Notes under the pieces: generated by a model
Databases searched by the model: none
What the model was told of the DNA's origin: nothing
The model's input: only the letters and a program-made list of their open reading frames with translations
Program-made: the position numbers and the translations under genes
Origin: UBA3941 sp002385665
GTDB taxonomy: Bacteria > Bacillota > Clostridia > Caldicoprobacterales > UBA3941
DNA: 64,000 nt
Assembly: GCA_050949255.1 (NCBI GenBank)
Contig: JBMNFJ010000016.1
Location: 1,054,001 to 1,118,000 of the forward strand
Direction of reading: 5' to 3'
Part shown: positions 8,050-16,981 of the stretch, one piece after another
Layout of the letters: every line of letters begins with the position of its first letter
How positions within the stretch are numbered: the first letter of the stretch is position 1

Positions 8050-11000
8050 CTAGCCCCGTACCAGTTTAACACAACCATTTCCCAACAGGTTGGAGAGTTC
8101 CTCTATCAATCCCCTGTCTTCCTTTACCCATAGTTCGCGATCGGCGAGGCTTTTTTGTTTAATGGATTCGACATACAGAATCACCGGGATGTTACCACTG
8201 TACTTCTTTAAGATAGGGTTCAATTGATGGCTTATGTTGATCCTGTTGTTGGGTCCTATCTTTAAATACAACTTTTTATTCATGGAGGATGTTAATGGAA
8301 TCACCCTATCACACAGGATCTTTGGCTCCTCTTCCTCCTTCAAGCTCAGCTTACCCTGAATTATAACGGTACTGTCGTTGTCCAATAATCTTGCATACCT
8401 TTTATATATGGTAGGAAATACAATAACTTCAATAGTTCCATAGAGATCCTCAAGAGTAACAAAGGCCATCAAATTATTATTTCTTGTGGTTTTACGCTTA
8501 TGCTCAACGATTATCCCACCAATTTCAACCATGTCCCCATCCTTTAAGGAGTCCGGAGAAATAAGGGCTTCCGTATCGAATTCTCTGGCCTGAAGGTCCA
8601 AGGTGCTGGTCAGCCCCTCCAAGACGTCCTTATACTCCCATAGGGGATGCCCGCTTATATATACTCCGACAGTCTCCTTTTCCATACTGAGAAGGATATC
8701 CCTGGGAAACTCTTTGATATCGGGCAGGAGCTCAAAATCCATCGGCTCTTCCCTTTGGATTAAGGCCTGGTCAAAGAGTGATATCTGGCCGTCCAGGTTT
8801 TTCCTCCGGTCCTGAAGTACACCATCCAGAACCCTTTCATAAACCGCCATCAGTTGGGATCTATATACCCCCAGGGAATCAAAAGCCCCACATTTTATCA
8901 GGCTTTCCAATAGCCGTTTATTTAATCCTGAACTGTCCACCTTTTGGCAAAAGTCCAGGATGCTCCTGAATTTCCCCTTCTCATTCCTTGCCTTGACTAT
9001 CTCATCAATTGCAGACAGGCCGACATTCTTAACCGCAGCCAGACCGAACCTGATTTTATCACCAACTACAGTAAACTTAGCCATACTCTCGTTTACATCA
9101 GGCGGCAATACCTCTATCCCCCTTTTCCTGCAGTATTGGATATAACCAGCCACCTTACTGCTGTTTCCTATTACGCTGGTCATCAGAGCAGCCATGAATT
9201 CCACAGGATAATGGTATTTCAGCCATCCCGTCTGATAGGCTATGAGGGCATATGCAGCCGCATGGGATTTGTTAAAGGCATACTTTGCGAACTCCATCAT
9301 CTCGTCAAAAATCTTACCGGCCTGCTCTACATCCACACCATTTCTAAGAGCGCCGGGTACTATTACGTTACCGTCGTCATCAGTGAGGCCGTAGATAAAA
9401 TTATGCCTTTCCCTTTCCATGACCTCCATGTCCTTCTTGGCCATGGCCCGCCGGACCAGATCCGATCTGCCCAGGGAGTAGCCCCCCAGATCCCTTACTA
9501 TCTGCATTACCTGTTCCTGGTATACCATACACCCATAGGTAACCTCTAATATATTAGTCAGGCTGGGATCAGTGTACTCAATGGATTCGGGATGATTCTT
9601 GTTGTCTATATACCTGGGTATCTGATCCATGGGACCCGGTCGATACAGGGATATCCCGGCAATGATGTCCTCAAAATTGCTGGGTTTTAGTTCCTTTAGG
9701 AAATGTCTCATCCCTGCGCTCTCCAGCTGAAAAACACCGTCGGTATCAGCCTGGCTGAGCATCTCGTAGACCCCGGGATCGTCAAGGGGTATTGTATTTA
9801 TGTCCACGTCAATGCCCTTATTAAGCTTTATAAGGTGGACTGCATCCCTGATTACGGTCAGGGTACGCAAACCTAAAAAGTCCATCTTTAATAAGCCTAA
9901 TTGCTCAAGAACCCCCATAGAAAATTGGGTAGTAATAATATCGTCATTCTTTTGAAGGGGGACGTGCTCAGTTATGGGATCCTTGGATATAACTACACCT
10001 GCGGCATGGGTTGAGGCATGTCTTGGTAAGCCCTCCAGGCTGCGAGAAGTATCAATTAGTTTTTTTATAACAGGCTCGCTTTCGTATAATTCCCGAAGCT
10101 CTTCGTTGACTTCCAGGGCTCTGTTTATAGTCATTCCCAATTCAAAAGGTATGGCTTTTGCTATTCGGTCCACATCCCCATAGGGAAGGTTGAGGGCTCT
10201 GCCCACATCACGTATAGCTGCCCTGGCTGCCATGGTTCCAAAGGTAATTATCTGGGCTACCCGATCCTCTCCGTACTTCTCCACTACATAATCTATAACT
10301 TCCTGCCTTCTTTCAAAACAGAAATCGATATCTATATCAGGCATGCTAATCCTCTCGGGATTTAAAAATCTCTCAAAGAGGAGGTTATATTTAAGTGGAT
10401 CAATCTGGGTTATCCCCAGAACATATGCAACCAGACTACCCGCAGCACTTCCTCGCCCAGGTCCTACCATGATCCCCCTATCCCTGGCATACTTAATAAA
10501 GTCCCACACTATCAGGAAGTAATCCACATACCCCATCTGCTCTATGGTATTGATCTCATACTCAAGGCGTTCAAGAGCTTCATCGGTCACCACAGGATAC
10601 TTTTCTCTTAAACCTTCGGAGCAAAGATGCCTTAAGTATTGGGAGGGACTAAAACCGTCGGGCACCTGGTATTCGGGCATATGGATGGTATCAAAATCGA
10701 ATTCCACATTGCAGCGCTGGGCTATTCTTACTGTATTCTCTATTGCTTCTGGAAAAGCAACGAATAATTCCTTCATCTCTTGAGGGGATTTTAAATAGAA
10801 TTCTGAGGAGTTAAATCTCATCCTATCCTCATCATCCACTGTCTTTCCTGTCTGTATGCATATTAGAACGTCATGGGCAGTTGCATCTTCGGAGTTTACA
10901 TAGTGGACATCGTTAGTTGCTATCAATGGAATGCCTGTAGCTTTGCTCAGTTCTGCTATTAGGGGGTTAACCCTGGCCTGTTCCTCCAAGCCGTGATCTT

Positions 11001-11526
11001 GTAGTTCCAGGTAGAAATTCCCCTTCCCCACAATCTTTTCCAACCTCAACGCCAGGGCTTGGGCATCTTTTTTCTGTCCGGACAATAGCAACCTGGGAAT
11101 ATCACCGGCCAAGCAAGCGCTAAGGCCAATCAGGCCTTCACTATGCTGAGATAATACCTCATAGTCTATCCTGGGCTTGTAATAAAAACCATCAATAAAT
11201 CCCATAGAGACCAATTTTACCAGGTTGAGATAGCCCTTTTGGTCTTTAGCCAGGAGTACCAGGTGGGCGTAGTTACTATCGGTATGAGGCTGTCTATCGG
11301 TCATAGAACGAGGAGCAATATAGACCTCACATCCAATAATCGGTTTTATGCCTCTGGCTTTTGCCTCCTTATAGAAATCCACCACCCCATACATGACTCC
11401 ATGATCGGTAATTGCCAGACTGTCCATTCCTAGCTCTTTACATTTATCCAACAAATCCGTGATTCGACCAGCCCCGTCCAAGAGGCTGTATTCTGTATGG
11501 GTATGGAGATGAACAAAACCAGACAC
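8050..11526 (-). CDS. dnaE: DNA polymerase III alpha subunit, DnaE type
   Basis: Replicative DNA polymerase subunit of the C family, 1158 residues, the usual size for DnaE. In order: PHP domain from residue 4 (HLHTHTEYSLLDGAGRI), the polymerase core with MVGPGRGSAAGSLVAYVLGI and the catalytic PDIDIDF near residue 395, fingers and thumb, helix-hairpin-helix (DSSGLNKRLLESLIKCGAFD) near 850, and a C-terminal OB fold (GDMVEIGGIIVEHKRKTTRN) near 1000. The start is GTG 11526 behind AGGGGTG. It has no exonuclease insertion, so it is DnaE and not PolC. The gene begins about 54 bases from a good extended -10 promoter and may read on through mtrB into pfkA. Confidence 0.97.
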   Translation of the reverse strand: MSGFVHLHTHTEYSLLDGAGRITDLLDKCKELGMDSLAITDHGVMYGVVDFYKEAKARGIKPIIGCEVYIAPRSMTDRQPHTDSNYAHLVLLAKDQKGYLNLVKLVSMGFIDGFYYKPRIDYEVLSQHSEGLIGLSACLAGDIPRLLLSGQKKDAQALALRLEKIVGKGNFYLELQDHGLEEQARVNPLIAELSKATGIPLIATNDVHYVNSEDATAHDVLICIQTGKTVDDEDRMRFNSSEFYLKSPQEMKELFVAFPEAIENTVRIAQRCNVEFDFDTIHMPEYQVPDGFSPSQYLRHLCSEGLREKYPVVTDEALERLEYEINTIEQMGYVDYFLIVWDFIKYARDRGIMVGPGRGSAAGSLVAYVLGITQIDPLKYNLLFERFLNPERISMPDIDIDFCFERRQEVIDYVVEKYGEDRVAQIITFGTMAARAAIRDVGRALNLPYGDVDRIAKAIPFELGMTINRALEVNEELRELYESEPVIKKLIDTSRSLEGLPRHASTHAAGVVISKDPITEHVPLQKNDDIITTQFSMGVLEQLGLLKMDFLGLRTLTVIRDAVHLIKLNKGIDVDINTIPLDDPGVYEMLSQADTDGVFQLESAGMRHFLKELKPSNFEDIIAGISLYRPGPMDQIPRYIDNKNHPESIEYTDPSLTNILEVTYGCMVYQEQVMQIVRDLGGYSLGRSDLVRRAMAKKDMEVMERERHNFIYGLTDDDGNVIVPGALRNGVDVEQAGKIFDEMMEFAKYAFNKSHAAAYALIAYQTGWLKYHYPVEFMAALMTSVIGNSSKVAGYIQYCRKRGIEVLPPDVNESMAKFTVVGDKIRFGLAAVKNVGLSAIDEIVKARNEKGKFRSILDFCQKVDSSGLNKRLLESLIKCGAFDSLGVYRSQLMAVYERVLDGVLQDRRKNLDGQISLFDQALIQREEPMDFELLPDIKEFPRDILLSMEKETVGVYISGHPLWEYKDVLEGLTSTLDLQAREFDTEALISPDSLKDGDMVEIGGIIVEHKRKTTRNNNLMAFVTLEDLYGTIEVIVFPTIYKRYARLLDNDSTVIIQGKLSLKEEEEPKILCDRVIPLTSSMNKKLYLKIGPNNRINISHQLNPILKKYSGNIPVILYVESIKQKSLADRELWVKEDRGLIEELSNLLGNGCVKLVRG

Positions 11527-11586
11527 TTATTTCACCCCTAAACAATGTTAGAATATTCTGCAAACCCTATTTCTATCTCTAAATCT

Positions 11587-11615
11587 ATTCTATCATTTTT
11601 CCCTGTACGATACAA
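11587..11615 (-). promoter_or_regulatory. Predicted sigma-A promoter of dnaE
   Basis: On the minus strand, TTGTAT (complement of 11610-11615), 17 bases, then TAGAAT (complement of 11587-11592), with TG one base before the -10. It lies about 60 bases upstream of the dnaE start. Confidence 0.6.
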
Positions 11616-11689
11616 TTAGACATATCTGAAAATATACCATCCTATTTACCCTGCAGCTATTGGATCAAAACCGGTTCCCAAGTTTTCCG

Positions 11690-11721
11690 ACCAAAATAAA
11701 AAAGCAACATAAAGTTGCTTT
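11690..11721 (-). terminator. Rho-independent terminator of the HD-GYP gene
   Basis: Stem AAAGCAAC (11701-11708) with GTTGCTTT (11714-11721), 5-base loop, followed on the minus strand by TTTATTTT. It sits 26 bases after the HD-GYP stop. Confidence 0.85.
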
Positions 11722-11746
11722 CTCACTATATAGTTTGTAATTTAAT

Positions 11747-12820
11747 TCAATTCAAATCTTCGCATATCTGAGTTATAGTTATTTCTGGCCATTCCGCCAG
11801 GTTGATTTCCCTGTAAGTATCGTACTTTTCTCCATAGGGGTCATATATTATCCTGATAGTTGGTCTATTGGGATGATGGCCATGGTTTTTGGATACCAGC
11901 CCCTTTTCACCCGTACTCAATATAACACTGCTGCCAACGGGATATAGGGCAATATTCTTAATAAAGGTGTTGACAAGTTCGCTATCAAACAAAATATCAC
12001 CCATACTCGTCAGATAGCTGCCTGCTTCGTAGGGTTCCATACCCATGCGATACACCCTGTCAGAAGTCATGGCATCATATACATCTGCTATAGCTATCAC
12101 TTTCGCGTATTCATGGGTGTCCTCACCCGTTAGACCCCTGGGATACCCGGTTCCATTGAACCTTTCATGGTGTCCCAACGCGGCGTTGGCTGCTGGTGCC
12201 CTAATATCGTCACAATCTTTCAATATTTCAAAGCCATATATAGTGTGCTGCTTTACCTGCTCATATTCCTCGCTCGTTAATCTCCCGGGCTTCTGCAGAA
12301 TGTGTTTGGGTATTCTCATCTTGCCTATATCGTGGAGCAGGGCACCGACTCCCAGATCCCTCAACCGCAGTTCATTATATCCAAGTTCTATCCCTGTAAT
12401 GACGGATAAAATGCATACATTTGTACAATGGCCAAATGTATAATCATCAATCATTCTTATATCCTTCATATTTACCAGGATATTATCGTTGCTTAACAGT
12501 TCATCAACGATGTTGTTTACTACTTTAGTTATCTCTGGCACCCGATTCAATCTGTTCTGCCACAGGATATCATTCATAACTTCCTTTACTACCGACTGGG
12601 TATAATACCTGGTCTCGTCTGATATAAGATCCTCTGTTTCTATTCCTTCGGAAATATCGTCCTCTATATACAGTTGAGAAATACCTTTTTCCCGAAGCCT
12701 TTCTATATATCTGGATGTAAGAGTTACACCCTGTCGGACTAAAACATTTCCCGTAGCATTGATTACCGACCGGGCCAGCTTTATGCCTGGTTTAGCTTGA
12801 TTAATTCCAATCCTCCGCAT
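11747..12820 (-). CDS. HD-GYP domain protein, probable c-di-GMP phosphodiesterase
   Basis: The start is ATG 12820 with GGAGG six bases upstream, giving 357 residues; the longer frame to 12847 has no ribosome site. Residues 1-55 (MRRIGINQAKPGIKLARSV, then LREKGISQLYIEDD) form the small N-terminal module common in HD-GYP proteins. The HD-GYP domain spans about 110-300: GHCTNVCILSV, LLHDIGKMRIP with the HD pair, HHERFNGTGYPRGL with the GYP motif, and IADVYDAMTSDRVYR. All metal-binding positions I can recognise are present, so it is probably active in degrading cyclic di-GMP. No GGDEF gene is in the window. It is transcribed alone, from its own promoter to its own terminator, between crh and dnaE. 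Confidence 0.88.
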   Translation of the reverse strand: MRRIGINQAKPGIKLARSVINATGNVLVRQGVTLTSRYIERLREKGISQLYIEDDISEGIETEDLISDETRYYTQSVVKEVMNDILWQNRLNRVPEITKVVNNIVDELLSNDNILVNMKDIRMIDDYTFGHCTNVCILSVITGIELGYNELRLRDLGVGALLHDIGKMRIPKHILQKPGRLTSEEYEQVKQHTIYGFEILKDCDDIRAPAANAALGHHERFNGTGYPRGLTGEDTHEYAKVIAIADVYDAMTSDRVYRMGMEPYEAGSYLTSMGDILFDSELVNTFIKNIALYPVGSSVILSTGEKGLVSKNHGHHPNRPTIRIIYDPYGEKYDTYREINLAEWPEITITQICEDLN

Positions 12821-12924
12821 AGTTTCCTCCAACGATGTGAAATACACCAGGCCGAAAACCCCTATCTGTTAAACTGCCTAGTTGAAGGATTATGGCCATA
12901 ATACCCTAGATGTATTGCTACAAT

Positions 12925-12953
12925 ATTATACAATGTTCTGCATAATTCATCAA
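12925..12953 (-). promoter_or_regulatory. Predicted sigma-A promoter of the HD-GYP gene
   Basis: On the minus strand, TTGATG (complement of 12948-12953), 17 bases, TATAAT (complement of 12925-12930). It is placed about 100 bases before the HD-GYP start and after the crh stop. Confidence 0.65.
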
Positions 12954-12997
12954 TATGACATAGGGACACTTTATATAGGACTTTAGAACTGTTTATA

Positions 12998-13276
12998 CTA
13001 TTTGCAATTAGGTATGTGGCTAAAATTTGAATCTACTAGCTCGGTCAGGGAATCTATGGCCTCCTGGGCATCTTCCCCCTGTGCAATGATGGTAATTTCA
13101 TCGTCAGTCGCAACATTCAGGGACATTATGCCCATGATGCTTTTGGCGTTGACTTTTTTCGTACCGACCTCTACCCAAATCCTGGAATCGTACTTGCTGG
13201 ATACCTGAACGAAAAGTGCTGCCGGTCGAGCGTTAAGTCCTGAATCATGCATTATCCTTACTTTCGTACTAATCAA
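12998..13276 (-). CDS. crh: HPr-like protein lacking His15 (Crh-type)
   Basis: An HPr-fold protein of 92 residues. The active-site segment reads SGLNARPA, so residue 15 is Asn (codon AAC) instead of the phosphoryl-accepting His of true HPr, and it cannot carry PTS phosphate. The regulatory site is intact: Ser46 in KSIMGIMSL, the target of HPr kinase. This is the Bacillus Crh pattern, where residue 15 is Gln. The predicted role is a P-Ser form acting as CcpA co-repressor or a similar regulator of carbon flow. The TTG start at 13276 lies inside the end of whiA (8-base overlap), behind GGGGGA, implying translational coupling. The whiA neighbour matches the Bacillus crh locus. The gene for its expected kinase, hprK, is about 6 kb upstream. 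Confidence 0.88.
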   Translation of the reverse strand: MISTKVRIMHDSGLNARPAALFVQVSSKYDSRIWVEVGTKKVNAKSIMGIMSLNVATDDEITIIAQGEDAQEAIDSLTELVDSNFSHIPNCK

Positions 13277-14240
13277 CTGGACTTCCCCCTTTTTTCCTTA
13301 AGTTCTCCGCCATTTGATCCAACTTTCTTAAACGATGATTGACTCCCGATTTGCCTATGGGTGGATCTAGCATTTGGCCTAATTCTTTCAGGCTGGCATC
13401 AGGATTTTTCGTCCTCAGTTCGGCAATCTCTCTGAGAGGCGGTGTAAGCTTGGATAAACCATAATGATCCCTTAGATATTGTATACTCTCTATCTGCCTC
13501 ACTGCTGCATTAATTGTCTTGCCCAAATTAGCTGTCTCACAATTGACAATTCTGTTTATATTATTGCGCATATCCTTATATATCCTGATATTTTCCAGTT
13601 CCAATAAGGCGGCATGGGCGCCAATAATACTTAAAAAGTCCACAATATGCCCGCCATCTTTCAGATAGACTACATAATAACTCTTTCTCCCAATAGTCCT
13701 GGCACTGAGACCGAATTCGTTTATAAGATTTGCCAGGCTGTTTGCATATGTTTCGTTATGAGTAACTATTTCCAGGTGGTAAATCTTTTCCGGATCGCTT
13801 ACCGAACCACCGCCCAAAAAAGCACCTCTTATATAAGCCCTTTTACAGCATCTCTTTTTGATGATGTTTTGGTCAACAGTGCGATTAATCCATAGATCTC
13901 CACCGTCTTGCTTCCTTATTATTCCCGTATCCAGCAAAACCCTCATGGCCTGCCGGTTATTTGACAGCACCAAATAATAGCTGTTGTTTTTTCTCAGTCT
14001 TTGCTTTCTTCTGACTACGATCTCCGCTTGTATTTTGTAAAGTTTTTTCAGTATTAAAAAAATCCGCCTGGCAACACCAGGATTCTCTGTATTTATGCGC
14101 AGAGATACCCCCCGTCTCCCACTTATATGGATACTACCACAAATTTGTATTAATGCGGCTAATTCAGCAAGATTGCAGCAGGAAGGTTGATCATCCCCTA
14201 TATGGCAAATCTCATTCTTCACTTCGGATGAAAAGGACAT
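13269..14240 (-). CDS. whiA: DNA-binding protein WhiA
   Basis: Homologue of the sporulation/cell-division regulator WhiA: a degenerate LAGLIDADG homing-endonuclease fold plus a C-terminal helix-turn-helix. ATG 14240 is chosen because AAGGAG lies eight bases before it; an in-frame GTG at 14249 overlaps that site. The product is 323 residues. The LAGLIDADG-derived part includes CCKRAYIRGAFLGGGSVSDP near 125-150. The C-terminal DNA-binding part includes LREIAELRTKNPDASLKELG, then PPIGKSGVNHRLRKLDQMAE. Its neighbours rapZ and crh are the conserved Firmicutes context, but the usual yvcK between rapZ and whiA is absent here. Confidence 0.94.
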   Translation of the reverse strand: MSFSSEVKNEICHIGDDQPSCCNLAELAALIQICGSIHISGRRGVSLRINTENPGVARRIFLILKKLYKIQAEIVVRRKQRLRKNNSYYLVLSNNRQAMRVLLDTGIIRKQDGGDLWINRTVDQNIIKKRCCKRAYIRGAFLGGGSVSDPEKIYHLEIVTHNETYANSLANLINEFGLSARTIGRKSYYVVYLKDGGHIVDFLSIIGAHAALLELENIRIYKDMRNNINRIVNCETANLGKTINAAVRQIESIQYLRDHYGLSKLTPPLREIAELRTKNPDASLKELGQMLDPPIGKSGVNHRLRKLDQMAENLRKKGGSPVD

Positions 14241-14287
14241 CTGTTTCACTCCTTAAATCCGGCCGGAATAATGCCGGGTATTTGCCA

Positions 14288-15145
14288 TTAAGCATCTGAA
14301 ATGTCCCTATGCTCAACAGAAACTCTGTAACCCTTCTCCTGTAATTCCTCATAAAGGGCATCTCCAATGGCCACGGATCTATGCATACCACCGGTGCAAC
14401 CAATACCTACAACCAATTGATACTTACCCTCTTTTATATAATGGGGGATCAAGAACTCCAGCATGTCCATTGTTTTGTCCATAAACTCTCTGGTCTCAGG
14501 AAATTTAAATACATAGTCCCTCACCTCGGGTTTTTGACCGGTGTGTATTTTAAGCTCGTCAACATAGAAGGGATTAGGCAAGAATCTCACGTCAAAAACC
14601 AAGTCAGCATCCAGCAATATCCCGTGTTTAAACCCAAAGGATATAATGGATATCAAAAGACCTTCATTGTCCTGTTGATCATGGAAGAGTTCAACCAAGG
14701 TTTCCTTTAGCTGTTTTGGATAGAGGTTACTGGTATCTATTATATGATCCGATATCTCCTTTATCCTACCCAGTAGTTCCCGCTCTTTTCTTATGCCAGA
14801 GATAATCCTCCCTTCTCTTACCAAAGGATGAGCCCGCCTGCTCTCCTTATACCTCTTTATAAGGACATCATCAGAGGCCTCAAGGAAAAGTATCTCATAG
14901 CGATGACCCGCCTCTTTCATTTCTGAGAGGCAGTCTAAAAGATCATCAAAAAACCCCCTTCCCCGTATATCCACCACGATAGCTACCTTGTCTATCTGCC
15001 CTTCGGATCCCTGGCATAGTTCGACAAATCTCAAGATCAGCTTGGGCGGTAGGTTATCAACACAGAAAAAACCCATGTCCTCTAAATATCGAATAGCCAT
15101 AGTTTTCCCTGCACCCGACAGGCCAGTTAGAATCAAGAATCTCAT
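14288..15145 (-). CDS. rapZ: RNase adapter / nucleotide-binding protein RapZ (YvcJ)
   Basis: P-loop protein of 285 residues. In E. coli it targets small RNAs for decay; in B. subtilis YvcJ binds GTP, with effects on competence. The start is taken at ATG 15145 (MRFLILTG) behind GGAAGAGGG; upstream codons to 15178 do not align with the family. Motifs: Walker A GLSGAGKT at residues 8-15, FCVDNLPPKL, and the C-terminal domain with VGIGCTGGMHRSVAI and SVEHRDI. It lies 25 bases downstream of the PHP gene and 47 upstream of whiA, in the murB-PHP-rapZ-whiA-crh operon. In a Gram-positive the physiological role is less certain than the family name suggests. Confidence 0.94.
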   Translation of the reverse strand: MRFLILTGLSGAGKTMAIRYLEDMGFFCVDNLPPKLILRFVELCQGSEGQIDKVAIVVDIRGRGFFDDLLDCLSEMKEAGHRYEILFLEASDDVLIKRYKESRRAHPLVREGRIISGIRKERELLGRIKEISDHIIDTSNLYPKQLKETLVELFHDQQDNEGLLISIISFGFKHGILLDADLVFDVRFLPNPFYVDELKIHTGQKPEVRDYVFKFPETREFMDKTMDMLEFLIPHYIKEGKYQLVVGIGCTGGMHRSVAIGDALYEELQEKGYRVSVEHRDISDA

Positions 15146-15170
15146 ATCTATACCCTCTTCCTTAGTTAAG

Positions 15171-15911
15171 TTAAGCAAGTTCTGCGTTAATTATCTGCTC
15201 CGGCTCCAGGCCTGCTGCCATGGCGATTTCAATACCCCTATGGAAATCTCCGACTCTGGAAGGATGGTGGGCATCACTATTTATAACAAAGCTAACACCT
15301 TCCCTCATTGCTATTTTAACATATTCTACGGTCATAAATCCATGACTGGCATTAATCTCCAAGGCTACACCCCTCTTTGCTGCATGCTTGGCCAACATTT
15401 TAGAGTCAATATCAATTTTGGCCCCAGGATGGGTAATTATCTTTATCGGGTATCTGCCCATAGCCTTTATCATAGCCTGGGTATTCTGTTGCCTCAAATG
15501 CTCTTTATCAATGGGCAAGAATAAAGACAAGGCGTTTTTTATAAACAGTTCTTTTGCGTCATGAAATGACAGAGGCATAACAGCCTTATGGAAACCCATT
15601 AAAATTATATCAAATTTGTCAATATATTCTTGTGGTATATCTATGGTACCGTCTAATCCGACTAAGTTGGATTCAATCCCCAAGAGGATATCTATATCGG
15701 GATACTTCTGGTTCAACCGTTGTATCTCGTTCCTCATTTTATCTATATCTCTATACTTTAACCCAAATCCTATATGTCCAAAACCATGATCTGCAATAGC
15801 AATGCTCTTCAGACCCATATCCCGGGCCACTCTTACGTTATCCTCTATGGTGCCCTTGCCGTGACTGTATCGTGTATGGGTATGGTAATCCGCGGTGATT
15901 CTATACTTCAT
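15171..15911 (-). CDS. PHP-domain phosphatase/hydrolase, YcdX-like
   Basis: Metal-dependent PHP-domain protein of 246 residues, one compact beta/alpha barrel. The metal-binding motifs are visible: DYHTHTRYSHGKGTIEDNV at the start, IADHGFGH near 40, GIESNLVG near 77, MGFHKAV near 107, ITHPGAKID near 160, and NSDAHHP near 213. The reaction is a phosphoester hydrolysis of unknown substrate; some relatives are annotated as histidinol phosphatases, but no his gene is nearby. The start ATG overlaps the murB stop by four bases (ATGA), and rapZ follows 25 bases downstream, so it is an inner gene of the operon. This placement between murB and rapZ recurs in Clostridia. Confidence 0.9.
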   Translation of the reverse strand: MKYRITADYHTHTRYSHGKGTIEDNVRVARDMGLKSIAIADHGFGHIGFGLKYRDIDKMRNEIQRLNQKYPDIDILLGIESNLVGLDGTIDIPQEYIDKFDIILMGFHKAVMPLSFHDAKELFIKNALSLFLPIDKEHLRQQNTQAMIKAMGRYPIKIITHPGAKIDIDSKMLAKHAAKRGVALEINASHGFMTVEYVKIAMREGVSFVINSDAHHPSRVGDFHRGIEIAMAAGLEPEQIINAELA

Positions 15912-16822
15912 CCTTCTCCGACTATCCTTACTTCGGGTATCATTTCAACCCCGTATTTTTCTAATATAATTTCCTGAACTTGAGAGATGAGGTCGATAAC
16001 ATTTTTGGCGGTGGCATTTCCCAGGTTTATAATGAAACCCGCATGTAGATCCGAGATCTGGGCATCACCAACCCGCAGCCCCTTCAACCCGGAATCCTGG
16101 ATTAACTTCCCTGCATAGTAGCCCACCGGACGCTTGAAAGTGCTCCCTGCACTAGGGTATTCAAGAGGCTGTTTTTCCTTCCTCCTCCTGGTTAGATCAG
16201 CTACAAGCTCTAAGGATTCCTGCTTATCTCCGTATTCCAATTTCATTACTACTTCCAGTACTATATGTCCATTGGTCTGGATTATACTGGTGCGATATCC
16301 AAAATTCATGTCCCCTAATTGAAAGGTATGGTAGTTTCCTTGCCTATCCACTGTGGTTACGGACACCACTATATCCTTCATTTCTCCGCCGTAGGCTCCT
16401 GCGTTCATGACTACTGCCCCGCCTAAAGTCCCAGGTATCCCACAGGCAAACTCCAGGCCCCTCAGGCTGTTTTCTGTGGCTATCCTGGACAGATCAGTCA
16501 AAAGGACCCCGGATTGGGCCTTAATTATATTTCCTTCCATAGTAATATGGCTATAGTTGTCCGAAAGCTTAATTACTACCCCCCTGATACCCCCGTCCCT
16601 TACCAAAAGATTAGAGCCGTTGCCCATTACAAACATTGGGGTGGAAAGTTCATTACACACCCTTATCGTATGTATAATCTCAGAGTCCTGGGCAGGGGTA
16701 ACCAGTATATCTGCGGCTCCACCTATTCTAAAAGATGTATGATTCTTCATTGGCTCATTTAGCAACAAGCGTTGGTGTGGTATGTATTCGCTTAATCTCC
16801 TATATACTACATCCATTTGCAT
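15908..16822 (-). CDS. murB: UDP-N-acetylenolpyruvoylglucosamine reductase
   Basis: FAD enzyme that reduces UDP-GlcNAc-enolpyruvate to UDP-MurNAc, a cytoplasmic peptidoglycan step. The start is ATG 16822 with GGGAG nine bases before it; the longer frame from 16858 carries no ribosome site. The product is 304 residues. The FAD-binding half has NTSFRIGG-type sequence (here NHTSFRIGGAAD) near 26, GNGSNLLVRDGGIRGVVI near 65, and GIPGTLGGAVVMNAGAYGGE near 125. The substrate half has YRTSI near 172 and the catalytic-Ser segment PSAGSTFKRP near 225, with a terminal EVRIVGEG. The short form without the extra C-terminal loop fits type II MurB. It is the first gene of the operon that runs to crh. Confidence 0.96.
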   Translation of the reverse strand: MQMDVVYRRLSEYIPHQRLLLNEPMKNHTSFRIGGAADILVTPAQDSEIIHTIRVCNELSTPMFVMGNGSNLLVRDGGIRGVVIKLSDNYSHITMEGNIIKAQSGVLLTDLSRIATENSLRGLEFACGIPGTLGGAVVMNAGAYGGEMKDIVVSVTTVDRQGNYHTFQLGDMNFGYRTSIIQTNGHIVLEVVMKLEYGDKQESLELVADLTRRRKEKQPLEYPSAGSTFKRPVGYYAGKLIQDSGLKGLRVGDAQISDLHAGFIINLGNATAKNVIDLISQVQEIILEKYGVEMIPEVRIVGEG

Positions 16823-16981
16823 ATTTATTTCACTCCCTATAATAGGAATCAATTTCACTCCTTATACTCCTTTAAGTTTACATTAAATCCTAGTTTCATT
16901 CAATAGGCTACCACAGTAAACACTACTTCATACCTTATATCAAGGTACCTAATATCCTCTATAGTTTCGACAAGACTCTCC

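Noticed and set aside
8944..9549. 201-codon open frame on the plus strand inside dnaE
   Set aside because: Fully antisense to the conserved polymerase core, with no family motif or ribosome site; a shadow of the real gene.
12998..13276. Ordinary PTS phosphocarrier HPr
   Set aside because: Residue 15 is Asn (codon AAC read directly), so it cannot accept phosphate from Enzyme I.
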